From Alloacidobacterium dinghuense (GTDB taxonomy: Bacteria; Acidobacteriota; Terriglobia; Terriglobales; Acidobacteriaceae): a stretch of 64,000 nt of DNA. A model generated the notes under the pieces. That model saw only the letters and a program-made list of their open reading frames with translations, did not search any database and was not told the origin of the DNA. Both the position numbers and the translations under genes were made by a program. Numbering within the stretch: position 1 is the stretch's first letter; every line of letters starts with the position of its first letter. The stretch covers positions 2,728,001-2,792,000 of the forward strand of contig NZ_CP060394.1 in the NCBI RefSeq assembly GCF_014274465.1, in the 5' to 3' direction. Below are positions 63,769-64,000 of the stretch, piece after piece.

Positions 63769-63940
63769 TCGATATTGATCTCAGCGTCAGGTTAACATTT
63801 GTGGAGGAGAGCGGAATCGTCGAGCGAGGATACAGGAGCCTTACGTCCTGCTGCAGAGAACTTTCTAGATCAGGCTCGTCTTTTCCGCCTTGTTCTGCGA
63901 AGACTCAAGCACCGTTGTGACGGACCCAGGAGGAAGATGG

Positions 63941-64000
63941 ATGAAATGTCTCGCATTGGCGGCGGCGTTTTGCCTGCCGATTCCGTTGTTTGCCCAGCAA
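63941..64000 (+). CDS. Start of a secreted protein (3' end outside window)
   Basis: An ATG at 63941 with AGGAGG about eight bases upstream opens a frame that remains open to the window edge. The first 20 residues are a signal peptide (CLALAAAFCLPIPLFAQQ). Identity cannot be judged from this. Confidence 0.6.
   Translation, partial: MKCLALAAAFCLPIPLFAQQ

Overview
The window looks like chromosomal DNA of a soil Acidobacteriota, most likely class Terriglobia (Acidobacteriaceae-like). The evidence is a macrolide-exporter-like ADOP permease of the kind expanded in that phylum, PadR regulators, a GH92 mannosidase, DUF1501 and HdeD proteins, a fused E1 alpha/beta dehydrogenase, PQQ dehydrogenases, and short interspersed repeats that I recall from this group. 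Base composition is moderately GC-rich and fairly even. I saw no rRNA, tRNA, CRISPR array, transposase, prophage or plasmid gene.

Layout. 1-3.6 kb: a secreted hypothetical protein, a Tat-exported ferritin-like protein and an HD-domain hydrolase. The HD gene is preceded by three 11-bp-spaced Pho-box-like repeats, and an internally deleted relic of it, with its own triple box, lies 1.5 kb away. 3.6-14.3 kb: secA (TTG start), a leucine-rich-repeat protein, a GH92 mannosidase, a xerD-doxX-xerC overlapping operon, a HAD phosphatase, a BtuF-like binding protein and a Nudix hydrolase. 14.4-21 kb: an ADOP permease behind a candidate sigma-54 promoter, a PadR regulator with a near-leaderless start, a membrane partner, a neighbouring gene sharing the PadR promoter motif, and a MASE1-PAS-GGDEF cyclase. 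21-30 kb: a sialate O-acetylesterase (frameshifted near its end), a Rieske protein, a zinc-ribbon microprotein with an alpha/beta-hydrolase pseudoenzyme, DoxX, DUF1501, DUF5677 and fused E1. 30-43 kb: H+-pyrophosphatase, SpoIIE-type phosphatase, HdeD, MscS, YyaL, an M20 peptidase, glycerate kinase and a 32-residue membrane microprotein.

43-49 kb holds a PDZ-containing sensor kinase with an NtrC-type sigma-54 activator, then an MlaE/MlaF lipid-transport pair and a divergent TetR regulator. 50-54 kb is a decayed patch: two convergent genes share one deletion junction and a cytochrome c is frameshifted. This patch adjoins a Tat metallophosphoesterase and an ECF sigma/anti-sigma pair.

54-62.4 kb is a coherent periplasmic oxidation locus. 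It holds a zinc alcohol dehydrogenase, a diheme cytochrome c overlapping a PQQ dehydrogenase, and an SDR, facing a ThuA-like protein and a second PQQ dehydrogenase that carries its own heme domain. Together they suggest oxidation of polyols or sugar derivatives with electrons going to cytochrome c. The window ends with a VOC protein, a TPR membrane protein and the start of a secreted protein.

The observations I think most worth following are the Pho-boxed HD gene and its relic, the sigma-54/paired-palindrome control of the ADOP permease, the PadR operator shared by two genes, the double-truncation scar at 50.8 kb, the alpha/beta-hydrolase pseudoenzyme and the PQQ locus.
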